From Bradyrhizobium zhanjiangense (GTDB lineage Bacteria; Pseudomonadota; Alphaproteobacteria; Rhizobiales; Xanthobacteraceae): DNA of 64,000 nucleotides. A program made the translations under genes and the position numbers. The stretch's first letter is position 1. Every line of letters begins with the position of its first letter. The stretch spans positions 7,089,001 to 7,153,000 of the forward strand of contig NZ_CP022221.1 of NCBI RefSeq assembly GCF_004114935.1, in the 5' to 3' direction. Positions 27,716-38,479 of the stretch are shown here, piece by piece. Under the pieces are notes generated by a model. It was not told the DNA's origin, made no database searches, and saw only the letters and a program-made list of their open reading frames with translations.

Positions 27716-28378
27716 ATGACCCGTATTCTCCTCGTCGTTTTTCTTCGCGACCTCATGCTAGCCCGCCGCATCGGTGGAGGTGGGATTCTCGGTCTGGTCT
27801 TTTTCCTCAGCCTTGTGACGGTCGTACCTTTCGCGATCGGACCTGACCTACGCTTGCTGTCGCGGATCGGCCCAGCAATTCTATGGATAGCAGCACTTCT
27901 CGCGAGTCTATTAGGCCTTGATCGTCTATTTCAGGCGGATCAAGAGGACGGTTCGCTGGACCAGATGTTCCTGTCGCCGGCGCCCCTAGAACTCATTGTT
28001 CTTGTGAAGTGCATCGCCCACTGGTTTGTGACGGGGCTACCGCTCGTTATGCTCTCGCCTCTGTTTGGCCTGATGTTGGATTTGGATGGTTCCGCCCTCC
28101 GATCGGTTGCCGCAACGTTGTTGGTTGGTACGCCGGCCTTCACCTTTCTGGGGGCGATCGGGGCGTCTCTTACTGTCACCCTGCGGCGCGGCGGTCTATT
28201 GCTATCGATCCTCGTCGTACCACTAGCCGTGCCGGTGCTGATCTTCGGTGTCTCCGCGGCGCAAAGTGCCACAACGCCCTTTTTGACACCGTTCTTGGTC
28301 CTCTGCGCGCTCGGACTCGCGTCCATCGCGCTCGCTCCGATAGCTGCGGCCGCAGCACTTCGTAGCGCGGGAGAGTAA
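27716..28378 (+). CDS. ccmB: Heme exporter membrane protein CcmB
   Basis: About 220 residues with six hydrophobic helices and the CcmB signature FQADQEDGSLDQMFLSP (cytoplasmic loop that contacts CcmA), plus TGLPLVMLSPLFGLML. Start is the ATG at 27716 or the one at 27707. Together with CcmA it forms the ATP-driven part of the heme handling complex. Convergent with the ccmH end of the other ccm operon. Confidence 0.93.
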   Translation: MTRILLVVFLRDLMLARRIGGGGILGLVFFLSLVTVVPFAIGPDLRLLSRIGPAILWIAALLASLLGLDRLFQADQEDGSLDQMFLSPAPLELIVLVKCIAHWFVTGLPLVMLSPLFGLMLDLDGSALRSVAATLLVGTPAFTFLGAIGASLTVTLRRGGLLLSILVVPLAVPVLIFGVSAAQSATTPFLTPFLVLCALGLASIALAPIAAAAALRSAGE

Positions 28379-28433
28379 TGAGCGCGTGCGACGACAGAGT
28401 TTTCTTTCGGGCGCCACCTATGTGGAACGACTT

Positions 28434-28457
28434 CGGCCTTACCCGAAGCTAAGGCCG
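28434..28457. terminator. Bidirectional hairpin between convergent ccmB and ccmH
   Basis: Perfect 8-bp inverted repeat CGGCCTTA / TAAGGCCG with an 8-nt loop, midway between the two stop codons (28378 and 28476). Position fits a shared terminator for both ccm transcripts. Confidence 0.5.
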
Positions 28458-28475
28458 CTTGACCTCAGAACGAGC

Positions 28476-28952
28476 CTATAGCGGAGTATCGGAGTCAAAC
28501 ACAGCGGCAAGCCGATCCCGCTCGGCTTGGCTCAATGGTGCCGCTGGCGTGGATTGTTGGCGGCGCAATCCGAACAGGAGAGCGATCGCGCCCGCCGCGA
28601 GCACGAAAGCCGGCATTCCCCAAAGGAGAGCGGTTTCCAAGTCGAGTGGCGGTTTCAGCAGGATAAAGTTTCCGTAACGCTTAACCAGAAAATCGCGGAC
28701 CTGCTCGTCACTCTCTCCGAGCTTAAGGCGCTCGCGCACCAGCAGGCGAAGGTCCCGCGCGAGCTCTGCTTTGGAATCGTCGATCGACTGGTTTTGACAG
28801 ACCAGACAGCGCAGTCCGGCGGAAATAGCGCGCGCGCGTGCCTCAAGTTTCGGATTAGTCAGAATTTCATCCGGCTGAACCGCCCTTGCCAAGCTAGGGG
28901 CGACGCTTGCGAGCACGATCGAAAGCAGAAGAATGCGACGAAGCCACGTCAT
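28476..28952 (-). CDS. ccmH: Cytochrome c maturation protein CcmH
   Basis: 158 residues: signal peptide, the redox motif [10 protein letters not shown], the three-helix bundle ([20 protein letters not shown]) and a C-terminal membrane helix. CcmH keeps apocytochrome cysteines reduced and passes them to CcmF. Its ATG overlaps the ccmF stop (ATGA). In rhizobial naming this is cycL. Last gene of the operon. Confidence 0.95.
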   Translation of the reverse strand: MTWLRRILLLSIVLASVAPSLARAVQPDEILTNPKLEARARAISAGLRCLVCQNQSIDDSKAELARDLRLLVRERLKLGESDEQVRDFLVKRYGNFILLKPPLDLETALLWGMPAFVLAAGAIALLFGLRRQQSTPAAPLSQAERDRLAAVFDSDTPL

Positions 28953-30946
28953 TCGGCGGGCTCCGGCGCTGCGCCGCTGTCGGCGGCGCGGAGGCGAGCC
29001 GCGCGGCGCGCGAAGCCAATTCGGAGGCGTCTATCGGACAACGACACAATCCCACCGAACGCCATGATGACCGCACCGAACCAGATGCTCGTCACGAGCG
29101 GCTTCCAGAACAGGCGCGCATCGATCGAACCATCCGCGTGGCGGTCCCCAAGCGAAATGTAGATCTGCCCAAAACTCAGCGTTACGATGCCAGCCTCGGT
29201 GACGGTTGTCTGTCGCGTGGGAAAGCTCCGCTTGGCTGGATCGACGGCGGCCACGTATGCGCCGCCCTGGCTGATGACCGTATGGCCGATGAGTTCAGAA
29301 TAGTTCGGGCCCTGCCGCGATCGAAAATTCTCGATGGTGGCTTGATAAGGGCCGAGATCGATCCTCTGGCCTAACTTGACGGTCGCGATACGTTCCACAC
29401 CCCAACCCGTCGCCGCCAAGCCCATGAGTGTCAAGCCGAGGCCCGCGTGAGCGATCGCCGTACCCCAGGCGGAGCGCGGCAACCCGACCGCGCGTGCTAG
29501 CATCACCCGGCCGCCTTGCCCACGTGCCCAGATACGCGACGCCACATCGGTGAACGCACCAACGATGAGGTAGACGGCAAGGCCGAGACCGGCTGCAGCG
29601 AAGACGGAGCCACCGCGGACGGTGGCAACGAGCAAAATGGAGACTACAAGACCTCCCAACGCTGCGACCGTCACCCGTTGCGCTGCGCCGAGCAGGTCGC
29701 CGCGCTTCCAGGCGATCGACTGACCGAGCGGCATCAGCAGAACGATAGGCACTACGAGCGGGCCGAGCGTTAAATTGAAAAACGGCGCGCCGACTGAGAT
29801 CTTGTCCCCCGTCAGAGCCTCAAGCGCGAGCGGATAGAGCGTCCCGGTCAGAACCGTAGCGCAGCAGGTGGTCAGCAGCAGATTATTGACTGCCAGCGTG
29901 CTCTCGCGTGAGAAGGGTGCGAACACGCTACGCTGGCTCAGGGAAGGTGCGCGCCATGCGTAGAGCGCGAGTGGCCCGCCGATGAATACGGACAGTATGA
30001 CCAAGATGAAGACGCCGCGAGCCGGATCGCTGGCGAAGGAATGGACGGAGGTCAGTACTCCCGAGCGCACGAGGAACGTACCCAGCAACGACAGCGAGAA
30101 CGTAAGTATCGCCAGCAACAGTGTCCAAATCTTGAGGGCTTCACGTTTCTCCATGACAGCAGCCGAATGGAGGAGCGCCGTGCCCGCAAGCCAGGGCATC
30201 AATGACGCGTTTTCGACCGGATCCCAGAACCAGAATCCGCCCCAACCAAGGGTGTAATAAGCCCAGTACGACCCCATGGCGATGCCAAGCGTCAAAAAGA
30301 TCCAGGCGATCAGTATCCAAGGCCGAACGTAGCGGGCCCAAGCGGCGTCTAGTCGGCCACTGATCAGCGCGGCTACCGCGAAGGAGAACACGATCGAAGA
30401 ACCGACATAGCCGACGTAAAGGAGCGGCGGGTGTATGGCAAGGCCCGGGTCTTGAAGCAGCGGATTAAGGTCCTGGCCCTCAAACGGCGCAGGAAATCGT
30501 CGCAAGAAGGGATCGGAGGTGAACAGAATGAAACAGAGGAAGGCAAGGGAGATCCAGCCCTGGACCGCTAGCGTATTCGCGCGTAGTTCGTTCGACATGC
30601 CGCGCTCGAAAATCGCCACCGCCGCTCCAAAAACCGCGAGAATCAGAACCCAAAGCAGCATCGATCCTTCGTGATTGCCCCAGACCCCTGCGATTTTGTA
30701 TATAAGTGGTTTGGTGGTGAGTGAGTTCTCGGCGACCGTCACGAGACTGAAATCGGACACCACGTGAGCGTAAGTCAGTGCTGCGAAGGCATAACCCAAG
30801 AGCAGGAACTGGGTGATTGCGGCAGGGACCGCGATTGAAGTAAGTGCCGAATCGCCAGTACGGGTTCCCCAGAGCGGCAGAATTGATTGAAGCAGCGCGA
30901 CGGCAAGAGCCAAAGCGAGCGCGTAATGTCCGGTTTCGATGATCAT
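28949..30946 (-). CDS. ccmF: Heme lyase CcmF
   Basis: 665 residues, about fifteen helices, with the tryptophan-rich heme-handling segment [19 protein letters not shown] and conserved histidines in the periplasmic loops ([20 protein letters not shown]). It attaches heme to the CXXCH cysteines of apocytochromes. Rhizobial name cycK. It lies 42 bp after ccmE. Confidence 0.96.
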   Translation of the reverse strand: MIIETGHYALALALAVALLQSILPLWGTRTGDSALTSIAVPAAITQFLLLGYAFAALTYAHVVSDFSLVTVAENSLTTKPLIYKIAGVWGNHEGSMLLWVLILAVFGAAVAIFERGMSNELRANTLAVQGWISLAFLCFILFTSDPFLRRFPAPFEGQDLNPLLQDPGLAIHPPLLYVGYVGSSIVFSFAVAALISGRLDAAWARYVRPWILIAWIFLTLGIAMGSYWAYYTLGWGGFWFWDPVENASLMPWLAGTALLHSAAVMEKREALKIWTLLLAILTFSLSLLGTFLVRSGVLTSVHSFASDPARGVFILVILSVFIGGPLALYAWRAPSLSQRSVFAPFSRESTLAVNNLLLTTCCATVLTGTLYPLALEALTGDKISVGAPFFNLTLGPLVVPIVLLMPLGQSIAWKRGDLLGAAQRVTVAALGGLVVSILLVATVRGGSVFAAAGLGLAVYLIVGAFTDVASRIWARGQGGRVMLARAVGLPRSAWGTAIAHAGLGLTLMGLAATGWGVERIATVKLGQRIDLGPYQATIENFRSRQGPNYSELIGHTVISQGGAYVAAVDPAKRSFPTRQTTVTEAGIVTLSFGQIYISLGDRHADGSIDARLFWKPLVTSIWFGAVIMAFGGIVSLSDRRLRIGFARRAARLRAADSGAAPEPAE

Positions 30947-30988
30947 CTTGTCGGTCCCATCAGCTGGGATGTTTCGTGGCGCGCGGCG

Positions 30989-31441
30989 CTATTGCGCTCG
31001 CGCAGATCTTTCGTTGCGCCAAGTGCCTTCTTGCTTGAGCTTGTCAGCCAGGTCCTTGGGCATATATCGCTCGTCGTGTTTTGCTAGCACGGTGTCGGCA
31101 TGAAAACGGCTCGGTCCTTCCACGGTGCCCTCGGCGACGACGCCCTGTCCTTCACGGAAGAGATCCGGCAACAATCCGGTGTAGCTGACCTCGATGTCGT
31201 GCTTTAGGTCTGTCACCGCGAAGACGACAGTCGACGATCCCTCGTGAGTAAGTGAGCCACGTTTCACTAGGCCGCCGATGCGCAGCCGGGTGCCTGGTGG
31301 CGGCGCCTTTGCGGCCAGTTCGCTCGGCCCATAAAAGAAGACAATACTGTCTCGCAACGCGAACAGGATGAGCCCTATCGCGATCGTCAAAGTGACGCCA
31401 GCTGCGCTGATGATGGCGAGGCGCCTGCCCTTTCGCGTCAA
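30989..31441 (-). CDS. ccmE: Heme chaperone CcmE
   Basis: 150 residues: N-terminal anchor and beta-barrel domain with the covalent heme-binding motif LAKHDERYMPKD (histidine plus tyrosine). The start codon is TTG at 31441, directly behind a strong GAGGAG that overlaps the end of ccmI. Rhizobial name cycJ. Confidence 0.95.
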   Translation of the reverse strand: MTRKGRRLAIISAAGVTLTIAIGLILFALRDSIVFFYGPSELAAKAPPPGTRLRIGGLVKRGSLTHEGSSTVVFAVTDLKHDIEVSYTGLLPDLFREGQGVVAEGTVEGPSRFHADTVLAKHDERYMPKDLADKLKQEGTWRNERSARAQ

Positions 31442-31444
31442 GAT

Positions 31445-32143
31445 CTACTCCTCTAAACGAAGCTGTCTGACGAGTTCATCCACGCTGGCCGACGCTTGCT
31501 CATCGCCTGCTAGCTGAGCACGTGCGCTTGCGACAGCCGCCTCGGCCTTCTCGCGCTCACCCAACGCCGCGTAAGACCTAATAAGTTGTAGCCATCCTTG
31601 AAGGTGATGGCCGTCCTTCGAGAGTTTCTCGGCGAGCTCCGCTACCATCCCCCGGATCGCGTTGCTCCGTTGTTCTGGAGGAAGCCCTGCAATGTTAGCT
31701 CCGGCTTGGCCGGCGTGGATGTCAGGAACCGCGGCAGCGAGGCTAAAATCTCCATTGGACGGCCTCGATGCGATCGGCATGTCAGGTTGGCTGGGAGCGC
31801 CGACCTTGAGGTACGACGCGAGCGCGACGAGCGGCAGCATTAAGACGATCGCCAAAGCCGCCGCCCCGCGTCGCTCACCTCCACGACGGGACGCATGCGG
31901 CCGGCCCTCGCATGCCGAGTTGAGTGACGCGAGCAGCCGGCGCTCGATCTCGGCGCGAGTCGTCACGGCATCTTCAGATGCTAGCAGTCCGCAGCGCACG
32001 TCTTCATCCGCTTCAGTCAGAAGATCGCGATAGAACGTCACATTCGGATCGTGAGCGCGAACGACCGCACGCCGCTCGGAAAGCGACCTCGCCAGCGCCA
32101 GCGCGACTGAAGACGTCATCATTGCAAAAATGGCCCACAGCAC
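31445..32143 (-). CDS. ccmI: Short cytochrome c maturation protein CcmI
   Basis: 232 residues. Two membrane helices (LWAIFAMMTSSVALALA; GAAALAIVLMLPLVALASYL) flank the leucine-zipper-like loop, as in CcmI. The C-terminal periplasmic part has one TPR-like pair (LQGWLQLIRSYAALGEREKA). Most rhizobial CycH proteins are about 350-370 residues; this one lacks most of the TPR domain that recruits apocytochromes. First gene of the I-E-F-H cluster. A 200-bp gap without a gene separates it from ccmG. Confidence 0.85.
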   Translation of the reverse strand: MLWAIFAMMTSSVALALARSLSERRAVVRAHDPNVTFYRDLLTEADEDVRCGLLASEDAVTTRAEIERRLLASLNSACEGRPHASRRGGERRGAAALAIVLMLPLVALASYLKVGAPSQPDMPIASRPSNGDFSLAAAVPDIHAGQAGANIAGLPPEQRSNAIRGMVAELAEKLSKDGHHLQGWLQLIRSYAALGEREKAEAAVASARAQLAGDEQASASVDELVRQLRLEE

Positions 32144-32342
32144 GTTTCAAGACCTCCGTTTGTCCTCGCCACCGCATATCGCATCATCCGCCGGTATCTG
32201 CCGCCGTTGAAGCTCGGGCTAACCGACTGTGCCGTCTTCATTGTCCGGTCGGACTTTGCGAACAATGTAAGCGGACGGAGCCCTACGACGCCGAGACAAG
32301 AACCGATCCTTCTTGCATCCATCGCGGAGTGCAATGGAGTCG

Positions 32343-32966
32343 TCATGGACGCGCCGCCTCGGCAATCGCCGCCATCAAACCAGGCCGACTTGCGTCCGAG
32401 ATGCCACCAACCAGCTTGTAAGCGATTGTGCCATCGCCCTTGATCACGTAGGTCTCGGGAACGCCATAGACGCCGAAATCGATTCCCGTTCGGCCCGAGC
32501 GGTCAGTGCCGACCTGTGCAAACGGGTTGCCGTGAGCGACGAGATAGGCCAACGCATTTTTAGGATCGTCCTTGTACACAATGCCGGTGAGTTTCACGCC
32601 CCGTCGCCGCAGAGTCGGGTCGCTCGCCAACGCCATTAGGGCCCCTTCTTCTTCCCGACACTCAACACACCATGATGCAAACACGTTCAAGATTGTCACG
32701 TGCCCTCTCCGCAAATCTGCACTCGACAAGCCGGGTGGACCGGATGTTGAAAGCCCTTCGAGCGGCTTCAGCGCAAATTGCGGTACTGACCTGCCTATTA
32801 GAGCAGAGGGCACGAGTGAGGGGTCTCCGGCCCCGAGCCGCACTAGAAGTAGTGCCGCAATTCCGCAGAAAACCAATAAAGGGATAACCACCCACAAGCG
32901 GGCCACTCGGCGTCGAGGCGGCGTGGCACTCGACGATAGGTGAATTGAGGCCGGGATATTGCTCAT
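32343..32966 (-). CDS. ccmG: Thiol:disulfide protein CcmG (DsbE)
   Basis: 207 residues: one N-terminal membrane helix and a periplasmic thioredoxin domain with GVYGVPETYVI (CcmG cis-Pro loop). The active site reads SWCVECREE, where most CcmG proteins have WC(V/T)PC; the proline is replaced by glutamate, which should shift the redox potential. Its ATG overlaps the ccmD stop. Rhizobial name cycY. Confidence 0.92.
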   Translation of the reverse strand: MSNIPASIHLSSSATPPRRRVARLWVVIPLLVFCGIAALLLVRLGAGDPSLVPSALIGRSVPQFALKPLEGLSTSGPPGLSSADLRRGHVTILNVFASWCVECREEEGALMALASDPTLRRRGVKLTGIVYKDDPKNALAYLVAHGNPFAQVGTDRSGRTGIDFGVYGVPETYVIKGDGTIAYKLVGGISDASRPGLMAAIAEAARP

Positions 32967-33115
32967 GCGCGACCGCGCCGATCCGAGTGATTAATAAGAC
33001 GAGACAGGGTACGGCGCTGAAAGCGATAGTCGATAAGCACTGCTACAATCATTCCCGCTAGAACAGTGCCCGTCACCAGAAACGCCGCCATGATGAATCC
33101 GTCATGCCGCAACAT
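32963..33115 (-). CDS. ccmD: Small heme exporter protein CcmD
   Basis: A 50-residue frame: MLRHDGFIMAAFLVTG, one helix and a basic tail (YRFQRRTLSRL). Size, single helix, charged end and position between ccmC and ccmG are those of CcmD, which helps release holo-CcmE from CcmC. It starts 7 bp after ccmC and its TGA overlaps the ccmG ATG. Confidence 0.88.
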   Translation of the reverse strand: MLRHDGFIMAAFLVTGTVLAGMIVAVLIDYRFQRRTLSRLINHSDRRGRA

Positions 33116-33122
33116 GGTCTGC

Positions 33123-33896
33123 TCAGGAAGCTATTTCGGCAGACAGCAGACGAGTCGTCGCCGCCTCGCCATTTACCGCCAGCGTGATCGCAAGCCGCCG
33201 GGCTCGGCGGCGCATGATCTCGTTGCGAACCGCCATAACGTGGAGAGTCACGAACAAAAGTGTGTATGCGAGCGCCATAACGATCAGCGGCCATAGCATC
33301 GAGCCAGCAATCGCCGAGCCCTCCATCCGGAACACCGACGCCGGTTGGTGGAGCGTGTTCCACCAATCAACCGAGAACTTCACAATCGGAATATCGATAA
33401 AACCCACCAGGGTCATAATCGAAACTGCTCGTGCCGCTCTACTCGGGTCCTCGATTGTCTGCCAGAGCGCGATGAGACCGAGATAAATGAGAAGCAGAAC
33501 CAGCATGGAAGTGAGCCGTGCGTCCCAGACCCAATATGTGCCCCACATTGGTTTGCCCCACAACGAGCCCGTGACCAGGCAGATGAAAGTGAAAGCTGCG
33601 CCTAGGGGTGCGGCCGCTTTTTGAGCCGCATCGGCGAGTGGATGACGCCATACCAACGATCCAAGCGCAGACGCCACCATCGACGTGTAGGCGAGCATCG
33701 CTATCCAGGCGGCGGGGACGTGGACGAACATTATTCGCGCCGTCTCACCTTGCTGATAGTCGGGGGGCGCGTCGAACGTTCCAAATAGACCAAGCGCGAA
33801 CGCGACGGCTGTCGAACCCCAAAGCAACGGCAGCAGCTTTGCGGTAATGCGCACGAAGTTGCCCGGATTGCCATAGGCGCTAAAGCTGAGCTTCAA
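33123..33896 (-). CDS. ccmC: Heme handling protein CcmC
   Basis: 257 residues, six helices, with the tryptophan-rich loop SLWGKPMWGTYWVWDARLTS and flanking histidines (MFVHVPAAW; NTLHQPASV). CcmC loads heme onto CcmE. The start codon is TTG at 33896, behind GAGGAG; translation gives MKLSFSAYGNPGNFVRI. Rhizobial name cycZ. First gene of the C-D-G cluster. Confidence 0.95.
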   Translation of the reverse strand: MKLSFSAYGNPGNFVRITAKLLPLLWGSTAVAFALGLFGTFDAPPDYQQGETARIMFVHVPAAWIAMLAYTSMVASALGSLVWRHPLADAAQKAAAPLGAAFTFICLVTGSLWGKPMWGTYWVWDARLTSMLVLLLIYLGLIALWQTIEDPSRAARAVSIMTLVGFIDIPIVKFSVDWWNTLHQPASVFRMEGSAIAGSMLWPLIVMALAYTLLFVTLHVMAVRNEIMRRRARRLAITLAVNGEAATTRLLSAEIAS

Positions 33897-34843
33897 ATTT
33901 CGCTCTCCTCGAAGCCAGGGGAATTCACTCGCTTCCGAACGCGGCTCGCGAAAGGACTCTGCTCTCGGGTCGCCTGCAAGCAGATGAGTATTGCATCACA
34001 GGAGACACGGGTTCGCAAATTACCCTCAGTTATCATTTCGATGCCCAAAGGTCAGAGTTTAGACAAATCTATCGAGACGTCCGCCCGATGAGGTTTGATT
34101 CCTTGACGCTGATTTTGCACGAAGAAAATTTGGCTACGCTTTGAGGCTCGGTGTTGTGCAGTCACGTAGTTGGCATTGAGGATGTGGAAAGCGTCTGGGG
34201 GTGCGCGATCACTTGGATAAGCGGCCTCGCGTCTGACGCATGCCTGTCGTGGTAACGGTCGAAGCACTCAAAGGCTATCGGTGCTCCTGGCTCGCCGCTT
34301 GATCCGGCGGCGGCCCTTATGACCATGTCGATGGTGGAGTGCGGTAAGCTAACGGCTTCGGTCAATAGAAGCGGTTCGCCGAGCGGCGAGCGTCTTGACC
34401 TTTCGTATAGGACCCTTGCTGCATTTGGATGGCTGACCTGTACCGGGGTTCAATTGAGCCGGCCATCGCGATCATCGTATGTGTGAGGCTGCGATGGTCC
34501 TCTCCCCCCGCCATCGCTGCCCACCTTGGGCGCCTCCCTAGACTTGGGCCGCTTGTGGCAACACAGGCGGCCTTCTTTTGTCTACGCCCATTCGGAATTA
34601 GACCGGCGTTGATTCAACCAATACCTCTGTACTGTCACTCGATACCCGCGCCCAATGGCGTCAATCACAAGACCCGTGCTAGCTGTTGATACGGAATGAA
34701 AAGCAACGGAACCGGCCCGCGAGCAGGCAGTTGCAGGATAGGGTCGGCGGCGTAGCGCCCGACCGACCTTTCCCCTGATTGAAACGTGCGTCGCCGATCC
34801 CGCAAGTGTCTCTAGTTCGACGGTTCGCTGCGGAGAGCCGGCC
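33897..34843. other. Intergenic region upstream of ccmC
   Basis: About 950 bases with no recognisable gene. A minus-strand frame near 34162-34400 reads faintly like a regulator C-terminus, too weak to call. Confidence 0.35.
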
Positions 34844-35005
34844 ATGAAAAACATCGTGGATCTCCTAATCTGGTTTTGGCGAGGGAGCCCGCCCGCGCCC
34901 AACACACAACTTGGGGCTACGGCCGAAAATCCAGACCAATCCAGCATGGCCGATTTTGTCCGCATCTTGCAGGCCTACGATCAAGACCAGTACGGAGGGA
35001 GTTAG
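34844..35005 (+). CDS. Possible small protein
   Basis: A 53-codon frame: MKNIVDLLIWFWRGSPPAPN, then a polar helix ending ADFVRILQAYDQDQYGGS. GGAGAG lies eight bases before the ATG. The amphipathic start followed by a proline linker and acidic tail looks designed rather than random. No family recognised. Confidence 0.4.
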   Translation: MKNIVDLLIWFWRGSPPAPNTQLGATAENPDQSSMADFVRILQAYDQDQYGGS

Positions 35006-35928
35006 GGGTGTCCGCGTAGCAATCGGTTTGGCGGGTCTCAGGGGCCGGGATAGAAAATGCGGGCCACGGGACCGCTATCAAGGGTACTTTTCTAAACGGC
35101 CATCGCGGTACCAGTGCATCCTTCGAGAATCGGCCACGCATCTTCAAAATCAAACCCGTGACCGAACTCGTGAGAACCATCTCGCACCAATCACGATAAG
35201 CGTATAGTAGCCTATGATGTTGTGACCGCGAAGATTAGGGACGCATTTCGATTGCACTCGCCACAAAGTCGCAAGCTCGGGCGGACGCGATGATCTACCA
35301 CCTCCGAATGATTAATTTGCCGTGTCTGACGAGTTTGCTCGGCGACTGCATAGTTTGCCTCCAAGTAGGGCGTACGGAATTATTGATTTGCTACAGGCCT
35401 GACTAGCCGGCGCGGCAAACTAGAGCTGCACCAAAATTGGGTCCAGGCCAAACAATAAGCGCTTGAAGAACAGTCGTTCCAGGTTAGGACCGCCGCCCGG
35501 TATTTCTGGTCTTGTGTTTCTCAGTAGCATGCGCGCGATCCTCAGGGACATCCAACCAACTCGGGGGCGCGCACGACGGTTCAGGACTCCGAGTTGGCCA
35601 TGTGAAGCTGCGCGTGAATTAAGTCGAAGCCTGGATATACGAAAGTCGCAGCTCGGCTCCGCGAAAGTTTATCCCCGTTTGGCCCTTCCTGTCAGACGCG
35701 CAAATGCGAGTGCAATTGAGGACCAAGGTATCACACGGCATGCTCACCTCGACCCGTTCGTCGCGGATTCGGGCGAAGAAAGCCGGCGCTCGGCCTAGTG
35801 CCCACGCAGAAACACCGCGACAATGAAATTAAAGAGTCTTGAATAGGCACCCGGAGGTCGACCCCATGTGTCTAGCAAATGACGGTCAGTTGACAGCACG
35901 AACCCACTTTGAGCGAAGAGGAGAAGCC
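35006..35928. other. Intergenic region
   Basis: About 920 bases with no supported gene; the promoter of the AraC-type regulator must lie at its right end. Confidence 0.4.
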
Positions 35929-37056
35929 ATGCCAGAAGGCCCCCTACTACTTCCGACCTCCAAACTGGGAGCCGAACTCCACCAAGTCCGTTTACGGACG
36001 AATTCGACGACGCTACGCCGTTCGCCGCGTGGCCCTGACGATCTGCAACAGCTTTCAAGATCGCAAGCGTTGCTCCCGATAACCCCGTCCCGAAACTTTG
36101 AAGGCGACCATGACTGCTCCATTTTTGATACAATTCGCCAATCAGATGGTCACCTCGTGGCGGACCTGATCCATCCTGTCGTTGAAATCTCTCCTTCCGA
36201 CACTGTGGCACGCTTCAAGGTAAATGGGCATGGCATGACGGCCGAATCCTTGCGATTCACCGGACGAGGTAGAATCCAGAATCATTTTCGGGCTCCAGTC
36301 CATATGCTCGTGATGTACGAGAAGGGAGAGCGCAGTGAAGGAGAGACATTCGTGGAAGGTCTGCCGCGATCTGCGCTCCGAAACCTCGAGCGGAAACTGA
36401 CATTCGTGCCGGCTGGCCGCGAATTTCACGATTGGCACGAGCTGCGCGGGTCGCAGATGCGGCTCATGTACTTCTACTTCGAACCTGAGAACCTGAAGGT
36501 TCTTTATAAGCGTGGCATCACCGACCTACCGAACGCTCCACGTATACTATTTGAAGACGAAGCGCTCTGGCACACCGCGCTGAAGCTGAAGGCGTTCGTC
36601 GAGAGCCGTGCAGGAGACCCGATGTACTTCGGGAGTCTCGGTACTCTGCTCATACATGAAATCGTGCGTTTCACTTGCGGGATGCCCAGCATTCAACCTC
36701 AGCTCCAAGGCGGCCTTGCACCGTGGCAGCAACGCCTCGTCAGCGCCTATATCCAGGAACATCTCAATGAGCGGATACCGATTGGCACGTTGGCGCAGCT
36801 CGTTCGTCTGAGCCCATATCATTTCTGCAGGGTATTCAAGCAATCTCTCGGAATGCCGCCACATCGGTACCAAACTAAGCATCGTGTTGAGCACGCCAAG
36901 TTGCTGCTGGCAAAACGAGCGGGCTCGATGACAGAAATCGGTCGGGCGGTAGGCTTCAGCAGTCGTAGCGCGTTCGCCACGGCGTTCCGGAAGGCGACGG
37001 GAATTGCCCCGGCGGATTACCGCCGAAGCGTGGCTCCTCCCTTGACATATGAATGA
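35929..37056 (+). CDS. AraC-family transcriptional regulator
   Basis: About 375 residues from ATG 35929 (GAGGAG six bases upstream). The N-terminal ~230 residues form a ligand/oligomer domain; the C-terminal ~100 contain both AraC helix-turn-helix units (IGTLAQLVRLSPYHFCRVFK and MTEIGRAVGFSSRSAFATAF then RKATGIAPADYRR). Neighbouring genes are other regulators; no target operon is obvious. An in-frame start at 35839 is less likely. Confidence 0.88.
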   Translation: MPEGPLLLPTSKLGAELHQVRLRTNSTTLRRSPRGPDDLQQLSRSQALLPITPSRNFEGDHDCSIFDTIRQSDGHLVADLIHPVVEISPSDTVARFKVNGHGMTAESLRFTGRGRIQNHFRAPVHMLVMYEKGERSEGETFVEGLPRSALRNLERKLTFVPAGREFHDWHELRGSQMRLMYFYFEPENLKVLYKRGITDLPNAPRILFEDEALWHTALKLKAFVESRAGDPMYFGSLGTLLIHEIVRFTCGMPSIQPQLQGGLAPWQQRLVSAYIQEHLNERIPIGTLAQLVRLSPYHFCRVFKQSLGMPPHRYQTKHRVEHAKLLLAKRAGSMTEIGRAVGFSSRSAFATAFRKATGIAPADYRRSVAPPLTYE

Positions 37057-37476
37057 CCTGCGACGTCGCGACCAAGTTGCTATTCGGAACGTCGAGGCAT
37101 CTCGGCCTCTCATTGCGTCGAGGTCGGTCTGGCTTTCGGCGCCTTAGGAACGCAGCTCACGAGCCGGAAGAAGACCTGCATCTGCGAGTGATGGCCTAGC
37201 AGCATCCGTTCGCACGACGTAACGGTGAAGCGGCGCGCAAAGGGGACCGCCCCGCCCAAACGCCACCGAGTGATCCCGGGTTCCCTAAATCCGTCGCTGC
37301 TAACGGAGCGTGAGGTGAGCTGACATTTCATCGGGCGGCTACAGCGTGGAGGTGAGGACATTGGCGAACCTTCTCGTGGCCCACGAACCAAGGCGTTCCG
37401 CGCTGGAACCCCTCTCATGTGTTGAACGGCCTTCGTGGAGGTGATATTTTTACACGAAGTTGGGAGAGATTATCTC
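37057..37476. other. Intergenic region
   Basis: No supported gene; reading frames here lack starts or family resemblance. Confidence 0.35.
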
Positions 37477-38133
37477 GTGGCGCAGCATTCTATTCAAAAG
37501 CGTGCAGCAGCCGAGGAGCCAACTATCGCCGTCGTTGACGATGACAGGGACTTCCGCGACTCACTCGGAGATCTGTTCAACTCGGTCGGCTTCAAGGTCA
37601 AGTTGTTTGGGTCGGCCGCGGAGCTTCTCGAAGGCGAATTATTACCCGACGTGGTGAGCTGCCTTGTACTTGACGTTAGATTGCCGGGCTTGGGCGGTCT
37701 CGACTTCCAAACCGAGCTGTCGAAAATGAACGCTTCCATTCCCATCATCTTCATGACCGGTCACGGCGACATTCCGATGTCGGTTAAGGCGATGAAGGCA
37801 GGCGCTGTCGATTTCCTGACGAAGCCGTTTCGCGATCAGGACATGCTGGATGCGGTGACGATCGCGCTGGAGCGCGATCGGACGCGGCGAAAGGTCGAGC
37901 AGCGGCTTACGGACCTGAAATCGCGTCTCCAACGTTTAAGCCCGCGCGAGCGAGAGGTGCTGGCTCTCGTGACCTCTGGCTTAAAGAACAAGCAGATCGC
38001 TTTCCAGCTAGGCGTAGCTGAGATCACTGTGAAGGCGCACCGCGGCCACGTGATGCAGAAGATGGGTGCGCAATCGCTAGCCGAGCTTGTCAGAATAGCG
38101 GAGATGCTTGGTATAAAGTTGCCACCGTCCTAA
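37477..38133 (+). CDS. FixJ/TodT-type two-component response regulator
   Basis: 218 residues from GTG 37477 (GGAGAG upstream). Receiver domain with the acidic pair VVDDD, phospho-acceptor Asp in [10 protein letters not shown] and the switch Lys in FLTKPF. It is followed by a LuxR-type helix-turn-helix ([37 protein letters not shown]). FixJ-type regulators act as DNA-binding activators after phosphorylation by a PAS histidine kinase. No kinase is adjacent; the hybrid kinase at 42.6 kb is a possible partner. Confidence 0.92.
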   Translation: MAQHSIQKRAAAEEPTIAVVDDDRDFRDSLGDLFNSVGFKVKLFGSAAELLEGELLPDVVSCLVLDVRLPGLGGLDFQTELSKMNASIPIIFMTGHGDIPMSVKAMKAGAVDFLTKPFRDQDMLDAVTIALERDRTRRKVEQRLTDLKSRLQRLSPREREVLALVTSGLKNKQIAFQLGVAEITVKAHRGHVMQKMGAQSLAELVRIAEMLGIKLPPS

Positions 38134-38479
38134 TCGCTTCGTGGTGTCTCCATCAGCGAAAATTGCTTAGGCGCAAACCAACTGATGCTTTTGATGGATG
38201 CCGGAAGCGCCTCCCTGACGCGTCGAGCGCAATGACCTGGCATCAGCGCACGTGTTCGGAAGTGGCCCAAATCGGGTTGACCTATTCAGAAGTCTTGAAT
38301 CACTTAGTCTAAAGTATAACATCGATTATTCCGAGGTCTGGCATCCCCCGTCCACAATATAATCGCGGGTCCAAACGCTTCTCGTTATAGTACGATGCTT
38401 GGATATCCGCGCGGTGCCCTTCTTGAGATACGGAACGCGAAATGCGGCGGTCCGCATCCCCAGCATTGAAGGCGGGGAT

